From positions 1 to 64,000 of the forward strand of contig JAAOMT010000097.1 of the NCBI GenBank assembly GCA_016748015.1: 64,000 nucleotides of DNA, written 5' to 3'. The stretch comes from Geosiphon pyriformis (lineage: Eukaryota; Glomeromycota; Glomeromycetes; Archaeosporales; Geosiphonaceae). The position numbers and the translations under genes are program-made. Position 1 is the stretch's first letter, and each line of letters opens with the position of its first letter. Under the pieces are notes generated by a model that saw nothing but the letters and a program-made list of their open reading frames with translations, had not been told where the DNA came from and did not search any database. This document shows positions 1 through 10,603 of this stretch, piece by piece.

Positions 1-801
1 GCAAATTTCATCTATGAAGACATTATTTGTAGACATGGATGCCCAATTGAACTTTTATCCGATCAAGGAACACATTTTGTAAACAACTTGATACAAGAAA
101 TTTGTGAACGATTCAACGTCAAAAGACCTTTATCATCACCTTACCACCCCCAAACAAATGGACTTGTAGAACGTTTCAACAGAACATTGTGTGAATCACT
201 AGCCAAAGTCTCAACGGATTTTGAACAAGAATGGAACATTTTTATTCCATCAGTGTTACTAGCATACAGAACACTAAAACAAGATACTACAAAGCACACA
301 CCATTTGACTTAACTTATGGGAGGACAGCAACGTTACCAGTAAATTTTACAGTGGAAACATACCCAGTGCAACCAATTACAGAAAAAAACTTCCAAGAAA
401 CACTTCAACAAAGAGCCTACACCCTTCTCAGCACATTGGAAGGAAAACGACGAATTGCAGCCACCCATATTGAACACTCCCAAGCTCAACAAAAAGAACG
501 GCATGACAACAAATTGCCACCAGCTACCAACGAATTCAAAGTTGGAAATAAAGTTCTCTTACATAGAACTAAGGCTGAAAAACAATGGAGTGGAAAATTT
601 GAACACAAATGGGATGGACCATTTTATATACACGAAATACTAGGCAATGGATCATACAAGTTAAGACTTGATGACAAAATCCTAGCAAAAGTTGCACATG
701 GAGACCGTTTGAAACACTATCATTCCAGAACCAATCCTGAACCATTAATCCCACAAATTGGTACACATTCCCCTTTAATTAATCCTGAAGATATTCCATG
801 A
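1..801 (+). CDS. Ty3/gypsy Pol polyprotein, integrase C-terminal part (5' truncated by window edge)
   Basis: The frame is open from base 1, so this is the tail of a longer pol ORF; a start at codon 30 would be artificial. Visible integrase core: the second catalytic Asp in LLSDQGTHF (codon 61-63) and the catalytic Glu in NGLVERFNRTL (codon 169-171), with 35 residues between them, the classical D35E spacing. The flank HPQTNGLVERFNRTL is typical of Ty3/gypsy integrases. Towards the C-terminus KWDGPFYIHEILGNGSYKL is a GPY/F module, which in this family helps target or multimerise integrase. The ORF ends in TGA at 799-801 with no internal stop, so this copy is relatively young. Role: insertion of element cDNA in the nucleus. 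A decayed relative lies near 58215-58480. Confidence 0.93.
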   Translation, partial: ANFIYEDIICRHGCPIELLSDQGTHFVNNLIQEICERFNVKRPLSSPYHPQTNGLVERFNRTLCESLAKVSTDFEQEWNIFIPSVLLAYRTLKQDTTKHTPFDLTYGRTATLPVNFTVETYPVQPITEKNFQETLQQRAYTLLSTLEGKRRIAATHIEHSQAQQKERHDNKLPPATNEFKVGNKVLLHRTKAEKQWSGKFEHKWDGPFYIHEILGNGSYKLRLDDKILAKVAHGDRLKHYHSRTNPEPLIPQIGTHSPLINPEDIP

Positions 802-977
802 AATTTAGAACCAATAATTATAATAGAACAACAACCAAACTTGAACACTTAATTTAGCATATTATAACCCCTTTAATAAAAAAATAGTAAATAAATTCAA
901 AAGAAAACCCAAAACCAAAAACAAATAAAAACCCGATACCCAAAAATAATTTCTTTATTCTTTTAGTCATTTTTATC

Positions 978-1685
978 ATGATTATCCCCCGAAATATTCA
1001 ACAAATATCCCAAAAATTAATGTTAGCCTTGAGAACACTTCCTGACTTATCCATAACAATTAATGGAAGTCAAATTAATTACATTCAAAAAGAAACCCCA
1101 GCCCCAGCAGTCAACAATTCTCAGAATTATCACCCTTATAGAAGAAAAACTAGAAGTCAGTCTGGAAAACAATTACCAGAACTTGTAGAGCAAGCGCTAA
1201 AAGAAAACCTCTTATTTGCCCCTATTGACATTTCACCAAATGCCACAATCCAACAAAAACTTCTACTACTGCTTAATGAACAAAACAATGAACATACCCT
1301 TATTTATAAATACTTTCATATTGGAAAAACACTTTATGAACGAAAACTGGAACTTGAAGCAACAAACCTCACTCCTGAAGCTATACAAAAACAAATTCAT
1401 AAGGAATTCAAGACAGCAGCTGGACCAACAAACACTCACTACAAACTTAGAGCAGCTTTTAGACTCTATGATTTGTTCAACACTTGCGAAAATGTCCTAC
1501 AAAACCCAATACTTCAACAAATGAAGATTCAGTATATTGGAAAACTCACAGAACTGAAATTTCAACAATTTTCAGACCAGATCACTTCAATCATTTTGGA
1601 CTACTATCTTAATATCACAGATAGTGCTTGGACTTCGACGGAGCTCAGTCTTGAGGAGGAGATTATGTTACCAGTAGAATTCTAG
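978..1685 (+). CDS. Extra gypsy ORF downstream of pol, 235 aa, unknown function
   Basis: ATG at 978, intact to TAG at 1683-1685. It occupies the position between integrase and 3' LTR where some Ty3/gypsy elements carry a third ORF. I see no signal peptide, no hydrophobic membrane segment and no Cys/His finger, so nothing resembles an envelope protein. It is a mostly hydrophilic, probably helical protein with a basic patch (YRRKTRSQSGKQ, about residues 53-64). Its last six sense codons lie inside the 3' LTR, which begins at 1666. A decayed copy of its middle part is on the minus strand at 63220-63460 (FKTAAGPTNTHYKLRAAF here, FKTIIKPTNIYYKIKAVF there), which supports a real, repeatedly transposed coding sequence. 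Function not recognised. Confidence 0.7.
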   Translation: MIIPRNIQQISQKLMLALRTLPDLSITINGSQINYIQKETPAPAVNNSQNYHPYRRKTRSQSGKQLPELVEQALKENLLFAPIDISPNATIQQKLLLLLNEQNNEHTLIYKYFHIGKTLYERKLELEATNLTPEAIQKQIHKEFKTAAGPTNTHYKLRAAFRLYDLFNTCENVLQNPILQQMKIQYIGKLTELKFQQFSDQITSIILDYYLNITDSAWTSTELSLEEEIMLPVEF

Positions 1686-2634
1686 CTATTAATTAGCATG
1701 AAATTTCTTTTATAATTCCTATCATTAATTAACATATATTATTATCGTTTCGAATTTCACTTATTATTTAATCAAATTAGCAATTATCATCATTTAATCA
1801 ATAACCCGATTTGGACCATAGAAATTGAGATGATCAATTTACACAATACCCTGAACCATATAACATAGCCAAAATTCGCCGAAATTAATGAAAATTGGCC
1901 GAAATAATTCATAGTTCAGCGAAATAACTTGTAGTTTGCCGAAATGTATCTTTAGTTCACCGAAATTCTAGAAAAGAGAAAAAGTGCAAGTTCAAAGACT
2001 AGTACTACAACAAGTTGTATAAAAGAAGAGCTTCTCTCTTCAAGAAAATGTATCTTCTCATATCTTACCATAGTATCTTACTTTAGGTATCTTAATTAGA
2101 ACAAATCACTTTTTACATATCTCAAATAAAAATTAAATATTCGAAAACCAAATCCTTTGATTATTACACTTGAAATTCTCTCAACACAACTAACATTTTG
2201 AAATTGATTAGCTACCAATTTCAGTAATCTGTTAGTGACTCCAGGCCTGGATAGAAAACGTTTCCTTGACAAAATTCTATTTCTTTACATTTCTTTTATT
2301 TTTCTCTTTCTTTTCTTATCATAATCATTTGAGTAGCCTACAGACGAGATTCCTGTAGAAGAGTTGACTTTCACAGCAAAGTAACTACACATTTTTAGTG
2401 AGCTTTCAGATGAGCAATTCCTGGAAAAGAGTTGACGTTTACTACAACGTAACTACATAAAGTAACTGGCACGGAATTGGCCATTCCACTTATAAGCCCA
2501 GCGGTTCAAATTATAGGAGATAATTTGAAGATAAATTCAGTTATCGAAGGTTCAACTACTTCCTCTAGTCGTGAATAAAACAGCAAAACAACATCAAAAC
2601 CTTCAAGAAAAGAGACCAAAAACCTCTGGTAACA
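1666..2634 (+). repeat. G2 3' LTR (969 bp)
   Basis: Boundaries come from a perfect 9 bp terminal inverted repeat, TGTTACCAG (1666-1674) and CTGGTAACA (2626-2634), preceded by a purine tract and followed abruptly by G1 coding sequence. The likely target duplication starts GCGTC (2635), but the other side is off-window. Inside are a phased CCGAAAT array (1879-1966) and a TATA box TATAAAAG at 2018-2025 followed by a pyrimidine-rich CTTCTCTCTTC stretch. The same layout is recognisable in the decayed LTRs at 55019-55953 and 59550-60506. Confidence 0.9.
1879..2025 (+). promoter_or_regulatory. LTR promoter: five CCGAAAT-type motifs at 20 bp spacing plus TATA box
   Basis: The motif (A/C)CGAAAT or GCGAAAT starts at 1879, 1899, 1919, 1939 and 1960, with a weaker CCAAAAT at 1869. 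TATAAAAG follows at 2018. The spacing of 20, 20, 20 and 21 bp puts every copy on nearly the same face of the helix, as expected for cooperative transcription factor binding. That it drives element transcription is an inference from its U3 position and the TATA box. Confidence 0.6.
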
Positions 2635-5035
2635 GCGTCAGTATACATCGCAATAATTGGTTTGGCTTCAAAAGCGGCTCCACTAAATAATGGTGTTGCA
2701 ACTGTTTCCTCAAATTCGAATGGGAAGATAGCAGCCAATGACTCATCTTCAGTGATGGTAGCAGGTGGAATATTACTGGTGAGTGGTTGTTTTTGGGTAA
2801 ATGCCGAGTTATTGGTTGAAGTGTCTTCTGAGATGACCAGGAGACTTAAATAGTTCTGGGAATTTGGGTTCTGGGGTTGACCAGTACCCGAATTCCACTG
2901 GCGTAATCCAGATAGTTGCTGTAAAGAACTGGGGATTGGTTGATGAACTACTATTGCTGATCTCCAGCTTTGTTGAGTCATTCTCAGTCTTTGGGTTCCA
3001 TTAGGTAGTAAGCTTTGGGACGGTGTTTGGATCTGTTGGGATTGATAGATTATTTGTGGCTGTGGTTAATATATTACTTGTGGCTGCGGTTGATAAATCG
3101 GAGGTTAATATACTGGAGACTGATAGACTGAGGACTGCGTCACTAGTAGGTAAGTGGGTGGGTTTTGATTTGGGTACTGATTCGGAGTTTGGAACTGGCG
3201 ATCAGGGTTTCAATATGGATTTCCCGATTGTTGATTATTTAAACACTGGTAACACTCAATTTGGATATGTTCTTGTTTACCACAATAGTGGCAGATATGC
3301 ATTTCCTGTTGCCACTGTTGATTGGTTAATAAGGATGGACATAGTTGATTTTGGGCACAATTAGAGTTTCTTTGATTATTGTATCATTGTGGAAGCTGAT
3401 AAATGACGTGATTGTCAGTTAAGTATCCTTCCAATCTCTTGTTGATTGATTCACTGAACTTCTCTAATTTGGAATCCAATTCAGATGATCCATTCATTAT
3501 TAGATTAACAGCTTGGGCATGGTTAGCCTCTGACTTAGTGGATTCAAAATCTTTGGCGTGTGTGACTGCATCTTAAAGGGTGCCTGGATGCAACAGACGT
3601 ACATGTTGCAAGATGCTGCTGCACAGGCCATGGATAAACTGATTGAGTATCTGTGGTGCTGTGAAATAGTTGGCGTCAATTGCTTGAATTTGGCATAGGT
3701 TTCAATGGAAGCATCCCAGATAAGTGGTGACTGCTATAGTTTCTCCTTGTTTTATAGTGGTGAATGCATTGACTAGGTGATTGATGCTGTTATTGTTGCT
3801 GATGTATCTTAGAAATTTCGCTTTGAAGGCATTAAAATCTTGTGGTTTATTAATCAAGCTCTGGTACCATGAATTGGTGGTGTCCTTGAGAAAGTAGGAA
3901 ATGGCTTGCATTACTCGAGTGTCATTTCATCCATTGGCTGCAATGGCCTTTTCTACATCATTCAGCCATATTTGAGTGTCATTTTCTTCGCCTATAAAGT
4001 TGTCAAGTTTTGCGATTGGTGCATAGGCCATTGGATCTAAGTTAGGTGGTTGTGGTGGCTGTTGAAGCAGTTGTTGTTGTCCTGACTGTTGGGGTGGTAG
4101 CTGAAGTGGCTGCTGTATGGGTTCAGCTATGGAATTAATCAGCAGTTGATCGATGATGATTACTGAAGATAAGTTTTGCTAATTAATTAATTCGGGTTTT
4201 TGATTTCTTTGATTTGGTGGTGTTCGAATATTCGGAGTTTCAATTTCCGGATTTTCTAACTGTTGTTGAGTTTGAATGTTCGGGGTTTCAACTTCCAGGT
4301 TTTCAGTGATCGGGTGCTGGTAAGTGAATTCTTGATCTTCTGATTTTTCTTCCTCCTTTTCTGATTCTACTGCTTCCCACAGATCAGAGATTCCAAAATC
4401 TGGTGGAGGCGGTGGTGATCAAAGTCCTAATGGGATTGATAATCACGAATTAAATCCCTCAAAGTATTCGCCATATGGTCCTAACAATTCTGTTTTTTTT
4501 TGTCTACTTTGGAATGGGAATCATCCAAATGCTGATGTCACAGTTGATGGAAACATGTTAGTTGATGATATGTTGATAGCACTTTCAGGTGTATAGTGGT
4601 ATGATAAGTTGCTTGGGGATTCAGCTCTGTTTTTCTTCCAAGCAAGTGGCTGTATTTTTCAGGTGTTACTGCTGGGGTTTGTAATTTTCTCTTGCCTTTA
4701 CTAGCATATGTAATTGGATATTTTTGTTAAGTGTGGTGTTCAATTTTTTTGTTGATCTCAATGATGATGGATGCAAAATTATGATTTGTTGGTAGGTTGG
4801 TGTTTTGAATTAATTCCTTATAAAAAGTTTCTCTTCCTGATTCAGTATTTACTAGTGTTCCTAATAAAGAGGAAATCTTTTCGTTGATGTAGAAATTGAA
4901 GGCTGATTCGGTAGATATATGATTGTGGTTTAATCTCAAGTATTGACAATAGTGTTGAAATAAGGATTTTGTGAATTCCAAATGGTTTGCTCCTATAATT
5001 TCTGATTCTGCCACTTTTGGTTTGGTGTTGTCGGT
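2635..5035 (-). pseudogene. G1 Gag (capsid and zinc-knuckle nucleocapsid), broken
   Basis: Minus-strand coding sequence in pieces. The N-terminal part reads AESEIIGANHLEFTKSLFQH (from about 5011). The capsid-like retrotransposon gag domain is at about 4050-3600 (AISYFLKDTTNSWYQSLIN, FNAFKAKFLRYI). A CCHC knuckle CHYCGKQEHIQIEC lies at 3252-3293, followed by a Gln/Pro/Tyr-rich linker with PPIYQPQPQ-type repeats near 3080-3110. Its last part runs into protease-type sequence where G2 interrupts it at 2634. There are several in-frame stops and at least one frame change between 4727 and 3911, and no clear ATG, so it cannot make full-length Gag. Known role of the family: packaging element RNA in cytoplasmic particles. 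Confidence 0.85.
3252..3293 (-). other. CCHC zinc knuckle of G1 Gag
   Basis: CHYCGKQEHIQIEC follows C-x2-C-x4-H-x4-C exactly. This identifies the surrounding minus-strand reading frame as Gag and shows that the plus-strand ORF at 3023-3364 is a shadow. Confidence 0.9.
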
Positions 5036-5057
5036 GCTGGTTCTCTGTAGGATTATA

Positions 5058-5076
5058 CCTCACAGAGAGCACCAAA
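5058..5076 (-). other. G1 primer-binding region next to the 5' LTR
   Basis: Immediately after the LTR end CTGTAACA the minus strand reads TTTGGTGCTCTCTGTGAGG. The decayed relative has TTTGATGCTTTTTATAAA at the same place (from 50857). Position and conservation fit a primer-binding site; I could not match it to a tRNA 3' end with confidence. Confidence 0.55.
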
Positions 5077-5543
5077 TGTTACAGGTAATTATTTTTGTTG
5101 TTGTATTGAATAACAAACTCATAACTTGGTGCTCAAAAGCTACTTTCGTGGATAATGTGCTGAAGGTGTGATATCTGAAGGTTTTGGTTGATCTGAAGGT
5201 TTTGTTGTGGAGTTCTTTGTATAATGGACAGAGATTTAGTGGTAATGGTAGTAGTTTTTCTGAAGTCGCAATTATGCCCAATTTCTTTCTCAGCTTGGCG
5301 GCCGGATTTATTCTGGCAGTTGTGTCCTTCTGGTAAGCTATCTGTTAATATATATAATTCTACCCTTATTTCTGGGTTTTTTATCAGACTATCCTTGATG
5401 TCAATAACTCAGTGCTTAATCTTTTTACTTAATTAGTATACAACAACAAAATCAAAAAAAGAAAAGAAAATAAAAAGAAAGAAAATAAAATTAAAAAAAA
5501 TAAAAAAAATAAGCCAAGACAATTTGGTACGTTAGTATCTCGT

Positions 5544-5617
5544 CAATAGCTGTGATCAAGAGCTATTGTTCTAGCATGGTTAAGTATCAATTACTATCAA
5601 CATGAAGTGTTGATAGT
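5544..5617. other. Two perfect hairpins inside the G1 LTR
   Basis: CAATAGCT (5544-5551) pairs with AGCTATTG (5561-5568) around a 9 nt loop. ACTATCAACA (5593-5602) pairs with TGTTGATAGT (5608-5617) around a 5 nt loop. They lie 24 bp apart. No role is known. Confidence 0.65.
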
Positions 5618-5737
5618 GGAGAGTGAATTGAGATATGGAATAATTATTTATTTGATGATTGGTTTCTTGGTTAAGGATTCTGTGGTATTGATTCTGTCTT
5701 TTTTGTTTCTAACACTATTGCTATATATACATAATTG

Positions 5738-5880
5738 GGATTCCTCAATTCCTCAATTTTTCACGACAGGAATCCTGGAATTCCTGGAATCCTGCGATTC
5801 CTTTGAGAGGAATCCTGGAATTCTGAAATCCTGCAATTTCTTGTCAGGGAATTCTAAAATTCCTGGAATCTTGGAATTCC
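5738..5880. repeat. GGAATTCC/GGAATCC short tandem-like array in the G1 LTR
   Basis: At least nine near-copies of the near-palindromes GGAATTCC, GGAATCCTG and AAATCCTG in about 140 bp. A decayed version (AAAATTTCAGAAATT-type repeats) sits at the matching position in the LTRs at 50151-50856 and 60595-61423, so the array is part of the LTR, not a separate insertion. Confidence 0.7.
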
Positions 5881-5951
5881 ACATTTACTATGCTTACTTC
5901 TGATTGGCTAATAATTATGCTAATATATTTCCTATATTTCTATGAGTAACA

Positions 5952-8712
5952 GCAAATTGGTCTTAAGCTTCAAACCCTTCCTCAACATTTTGTTCTACTT
6001 CTCACATACACTCTTAGAAATACAGCTGAACTATAATCTATATCCAACTATGAACTGTAGAACAGCAGAAACCAAATACAGAAACTGCTTCTTAGTAATG
6101 GTTTTTCTTAAAACCATATTTGAAAAAAACTTGACATTTGAATGAGCTTTGGCCAAACTTGGCTTAGACAGGCCATCCATAGAAAAAAAAATTCCTAAGT
6201 ATTGGTAAGACTCATTTTTTTTGGCAATAGAGATTCTAGAACCACTAATAGACAATAAAACCTCTCTGGCTCCTTAATTAATAGGAATAGCAACCATTTT
6301 GTCTGTATTAATAGCAATGTTATTGATTAAGAAAAAATCACTTGCAATATCCAAAATATGCTGTGCAGCTGCCAGGCAGTTCTCAACCCAAATAGTATTA
6401 TCCACAAAGGCACTAGCCACAAAAAAAGAAGTTTTGCTACCCTTAGGATTAACTCTACTGGTCCTAATAAAAATTTTTGAATTTAACCTATATCCATGCA
6501 ATTGTTCATGCTTCTTGACCTCACAAAACAGAGGATCATAGAAGATTCTTTACAGCAATAGTAAGAAAACTTCCTCTTGATCTAACCCATTATGAACAGT
6601 ATATCTATCAGTGAGTCCAAAGTCTGTCATTACTTGGTTGGTCTAACTATTGTATATGTTTCCAAAAAATTCAATAAAATGGAAACACATCTTAATTTTA
6701 ACCAAACTGTTCTATAAATAGGGCCATCCAACTGAGTTGTAAGCTTTTTGCATATCTTGAAGTACCAGCCACAGCTTTTTATTCTTTTCAAGTACATTCT
6801 TAATGATAGAGCCAATAGTAAAAATTGGAGTTTGAGTAGATGTACTCTTCAAAACTAAGAAATTATCATCACAAAAAACATTAAATTTACTGCATGCCAG
6901 AGATATCCTGTCAGAAAGAATCTTAAACAGTATCTTCCTGATTGTTTCAACTAAAGCTATAGGTCTGGTATTGATGAGTGTCCCCTCCCAGTCATATGAC
7001 TTCAGTATCATAGAGATCCAGGCTTGTTTCTACTATAGAGGGACTGCACTCAACTCCAAACACACATTGAGAATATCCAACAAACCACCCAGAATCTGAG
7101 CATTTCCATGCTATCATAGCTCATTAGGAATACCAGAAATGCCAGCAGCTTTCCCATCAGACAGTTCTTTGACCACTAGGAGAAACTCATCTAATCCAAT
7201 CACATCCATGACATTTGAGAATGCTCTATCACTAACATAGTCCAAGGGAGCATATTGATTAGACTAATAAACAGACAGAGAGATAGGAGCAACCCATTCT
7301 CTTGTCTATTTTTCTATAATACCATCAACAGCTAATTTAACTTTTTTGGGTTCTAAAATTAACTCATTATCTACTATTAGATGATCCAGTACTACTTTCC
7401 TAAATGGCTGGTCTAAAACACTTTTGATCATATGTTCTTTATTGGAGCTAAAGAATTTTATGTGCTTGTCTATTGCTTTTTTGATTGAAATGTTTCTGAC
7501 CACCCTAAATTCATAATATTTGGACTTTTGTTACAATTTTTTGATTCTTGATAGGTGTAGAAGAATGTTCTCCCTACTTTCACTATTATTAAACATTGTG
7601 CATGCTTTAGATGCCCTCTTACTATCAAGAGTAGACCATACCTTAAAGAGGCAAACAGTTTTTGACTCCTGATCTAAGCTTAAACACTTTATCAACTTGG
7701 CCACTAGTAATTCCAGCTTAAAGAACTTTGAAGACTGCTTATTTTTTAGACAATTAAACTCACTAAACCAATGTCTAAAAAACACACTATTAGCTAAGCT
7801 TGTAACCACTTCCTTAAGAATTTTCCACATAGTATCCAAATTTTTAGTAATCTTTGCACTATTGAAAATATCTATATATTCCAAGAACTTGTCTAATAAA
7901 TATTCTTTAAATTAAGTCCACTTATTAGCATCAGCATCCTTGATCTTAAATTTCCACTTATCCTTATTGGCCTGTTTATGTTCACCATTGAGCTAGGCAT
8001 CCAAGAGACTACCCAAACCAATTAAGACCAAGACAGCATTATGATTAGTGTCAAAAAAATCAGAGACAGAAGTAACTTCGTAACCAGCCAATACAGACAA
8101 CAAACTTTTACTTATGAAAATGTAGTTGATAACCTTCACAGCATCCTAGAAATTGCTCCAAGTAGGGGCTTTGATCAGAGAGTGTCCATTAAAAATATTG
8201 ACCAATCCTAAATCTGAGCAGAACTTAAAACTAGTACTCTTCTTATATTCATCTTCATTGAAATCACTGCCCAGAACCACAAATGTGGAGAAGTTAATAG
8301 CCTTAGCAATAAAAGAGTTGATTTTGCAAGCTTGGCCAAACCTGGTTCTAGCAGAAGCACCTGCATATAGGCCCAAAAACACTACTGACAACTTGGGCTT
8401 GAAAAGAAGCCAAACCAAATAAAAATAACCAGGAATCTCCTCAACTTTAGACATATAATGTGCAAAAGAATTGTTCATAATAATTGTCACTCCAGCACCA
8501 AGAAATTCTTTGTCTAAACCAAAAGAAAATATTCTCACCCCATCAAACTTATTTATAATCTAAGACCTAGCATTGAATTTTAACTTCATTTCCATAATAA
8601 TAGAAACCATATTTCTAGAATTTACATGTCAATAAACAACATCTTTCTGCTTGGCAGGGACATTGATACTATGAACATTGCATGTTGTAATTTTCCAAAC
8701 CAGATCTATCAT
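5952..8712 (-). pseudogene. LINE A ORF2 endonuclease/reverse transcriptase, truncated and broken
   Basis: The ATG (8712-8710) overlaps the ORF1 stop TAA by one base (TAATG). One frame continues to the G1 junction at 5952 with in-frame stops but no frameshift seen. An APE-type endonuclease part is recognisable (GLDKEFLGAGVTIIMNN; VVLGSDFNED keeps the Asp that LINE B lost). The RT part has LVLQDMQKAYNSVGW and the catalytic box AFVDNTIWV with Asp-Asn instead of Asp-Asp. The end of RT, the RNase H domain and the 3' zinc finger are missing because of G1. Confidence 0.88.
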
Positions 8713-8714
8713 TA
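8710..8714 (-). promoter_or_regulatory. TAATG stop/start overlap between LINE A ORF1 and ORF2
   Basis: The ORF1 stop TAA and ORF2 start ATG share one A. LINE B has TGATG at the same place. Known precedent: UAAUG termination-reinitiation in the SART1 LINE. That the same mechanism makes ORF2 here is inferred. Confidence 0.7.
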
Positions 8715-10603
8715 AGAAAGATGAACAGCAGGAACCAAATCAGCATTGTTTATCTTGGCTGAAAAACCCATAACCATGATTGAAAAATTGTTCAAAGTTT
8801 TTTTCATTTTAGAGATAACCAAAGGGTTAAAAACCGTCACTTTTGCAATAGCCTTACTACCAGTGGCCACACCTGAACTCTTACTCATCACTATATCTAC
8901 CCCTTGATTCTGTAATGAAGAGGTCACCAATGACTGACATCCAGGGTTAAGCTGGGAAACTGTTGGCCTAAATAAGTTTAATCTCATAGCCAACTTGTCA
9001 ACACATTCTGCAAGACTGGCAAAACTATGCTTAAGAGTGGCAAACCTGTCATTTAATTCCATAGATACCACTGGAATAGGTTTTATCTCTGAAGAGGAAC
9101 CAGAAGCAGTTGAGCCATTGCACACAGGGAGAGGAGAGAACAAAAACCTACCAACAATATTGGCCCATGAAACACCACCAAAAGAAACAGGATGAGAGAT
9201 TAGAGCAGAGCATCTAGCATAAATAGAAGCCAGTCTGCTTTTATTATCATCTGACAATAACCTGTAAGTTGGACTACCAGAAAAAACATTCTCACCCACA
9301 GAACAACTCAGCAATATATGGTCTAAATTCCCACACTTATTATACTTAACAGAACTCAGGTAAGACCAACACAAATTGGCACCTTTTAAGACAGGTATAG
9401 TTTCCATAACAACATTAATTAAAGCTATAGAGTTAAAACAAACAACAGCACATCTGACCTGGACATATATAACAAGATGTCGATTGATAACACATGTTTT
9501 TCCACCCACAGAGCCAACAAAGTCCCAAATATCATAAGCATTGGTGCCCATTGGCAGTGTATAGAGCAAAGTCTTATGCTAATCCCTTGTGTCTCATGAT
9601 TTCTTGTCTACACTAGCCTTGGCCACTCTCACAGCATCTTTTTTGATTAAAATAAACCATCTATCTGCGACCAAATCAGTCTAATCTGATTGGGCAAATT
9701 TAACCACAGCTTTTTGCCATAGTCCTACCAATTGTATTTTGATTGACACAACAGAACCAAATTCAGAAAGCACAGCACACACAGTCTCAGCTAATGTTCT
9801 AACTGGAATTTTTTTTTTTATTACAGTCCAATCTGAGTGACCAGTTGATTTTTTGAGATTAGTGTTTACCAAAATATTCACCACTCTTGTTTTTTCTGTA
9901 GTCTGTGCCAAACTAGATTTAGAAGTGAAGGAAACATAAATGACTTCTGAAAATTTTGAGAAAGTAGAAGTTTTCCCAAAACCATTGACTTTTGAAAACA
10001 ATTTCCTAATTACCATCAGCTTATTACGAAAGGATTTTTAAACCACTTTATCCAAGTTGATATCCAAAGCAAAAAATTTTCTAACAGCAACAGTAACCAA
10101 GTTCTTTAAGAGAAGGGAAAGTTCCAAGAAAACATCCAAGAAAACATTATCATTATTATCATTACAACCTGAGAAATCAATTTTTCTTAATGGCTTACCC
10201 AATGCTTTCTTAGTTTTGATATCTGGCTCCTTAGGTGTTTGATCATAATTCTTATTAGCAACAGTTCCACTCTTACCATAATCAAAGCTAGTTTTCTCTA
10301 CCAGACACTCTTCCTCCATATCAATGCTTTTAGACTCAGTAGTGTTACCAGTCTCAAAGCCCCATGAATGATTATCCAGTGCCTTAGTCAGAACCCTTTT
10401 CCACCAACACCCTCCTTCAAAGCAACACTTTTTCTCTTTTTCCTTAACAAAGCAGACTTGAGACCCCCACCAAAACTAGATTCTTTAGTAATCTTTCTCA
10501 TGATGGTAATACTAGGGCTAACAGTGGCTTCGAAATCAAAAAATGGTTTGGTTTTATTATACTGAATGTTGAAAAAACTTCTCTCAAAAAATTTTTGACT
10601 CAT
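8712..10603 (-). pseudogene. LINE A ORF1 nucleic-acid-binding protein, broken
   Basis: Starts MSQKFFERSFF at 10603. One frame change lies between 10388 and 10319, then a single frame with a few stops runs to TAA at 8714-8712. Middle part: RRM-like segment (KIPVRTLAETVCAVL ... VVSIKIQLVGLWQKAVVKFA, about 9840-9690), then a zinc knuckle reading KYNKCGNLDHILLSC, in which the first Cys of C-x2-C-x4-H-x4-C is Tyr. The C-terminal third is Ser-rich and possibly coiled. Family role: binding LINE RNA to form the transposition particle. The stops and the lost Cys mean it is dead. Confidence 0.85.

Larger units (their letters stand above)
1..2634 (+). mobile_element. Ty3/gypsy LTR retrotransposon G2, 3' part
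   Basis: The 3' end of a gypsy-type element: integrase (1-801), an extra ORF (978-1685), a purine tract GAGGAGGAGA (1653-1662) and a complete 3' LTR (1666-2634). The 5' part lies outside the window. The downstream junction is inside the protease region of the opposite-strand element G1: G1 coding sequence starts again straight after 2634. G2 therefore jumped into G1. Decayed LTRs of the same family are at 55019-55953 and 59550-60506. Confidence 0.9.
2635..5951 (-). mobile_element. Ty3/gypsy LTR retrotransposon G1, 5' part, interrupted by G2
   Basis: Reading on the minus strand from 5951: 5' LTR (5951-5077), putative primer-binding region, gag (about 5035-2700), then the start of the protease region (reads PLFSGAAFEAKPIIAMYTDA), where G2 is inserted at 2634/2635. 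The 5' LTR abuts LINE A coding sequence at 5951/5952, so G1 itself inserted into LINE A. The rest of G1 would lie left of the window. A strongly decayed relative with both LTRs is at 50151-61423. Confidence 0.88.
5077..5951 (-). repeat. G1 5' LTR (875 bp)
   Basis: On the minus strand it starts TGTTACTCAT (5951) and ends ACCTGTAACA (5077), with TGTTAC/GTAACA inverted termini. It aligns through most of its length with the decayed LTR pair 50151-50856 and 60595-61423, which share a TCTGATAAAAAAC segment, a GGAATTCC-rich array and the same following primer region. It holds two perfect hairpins (5544-5568, 5593-5617) and the GGAATTCC array (about 5738-5880). Confidence 0.85.

Noticed and set aside
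978-1685. Envelope gene of a retrovirus-like element.
   Set aside because: Position fits, but no signal peptide, membrane anchor, glycosylation-rich ectodomain or cleavage site is visible.
3023-3364. Plus-strand ORF of 113 aa.
   Set aside because: It is the shadow of G1 gag; the minus strand carries the CCHC knuckle and the Gln/Pro linker.
5520-5620. tRNA-like or tRNA-derived SINE suggested by a stem-loop chain.
   Set aside because: No B-box-like sequence, no acceptor stem; the hairpins lie inside the G1 LTR. A short resemblance of AATTTGGTACGTTAGT to the sequence near 32116 was judged chance.
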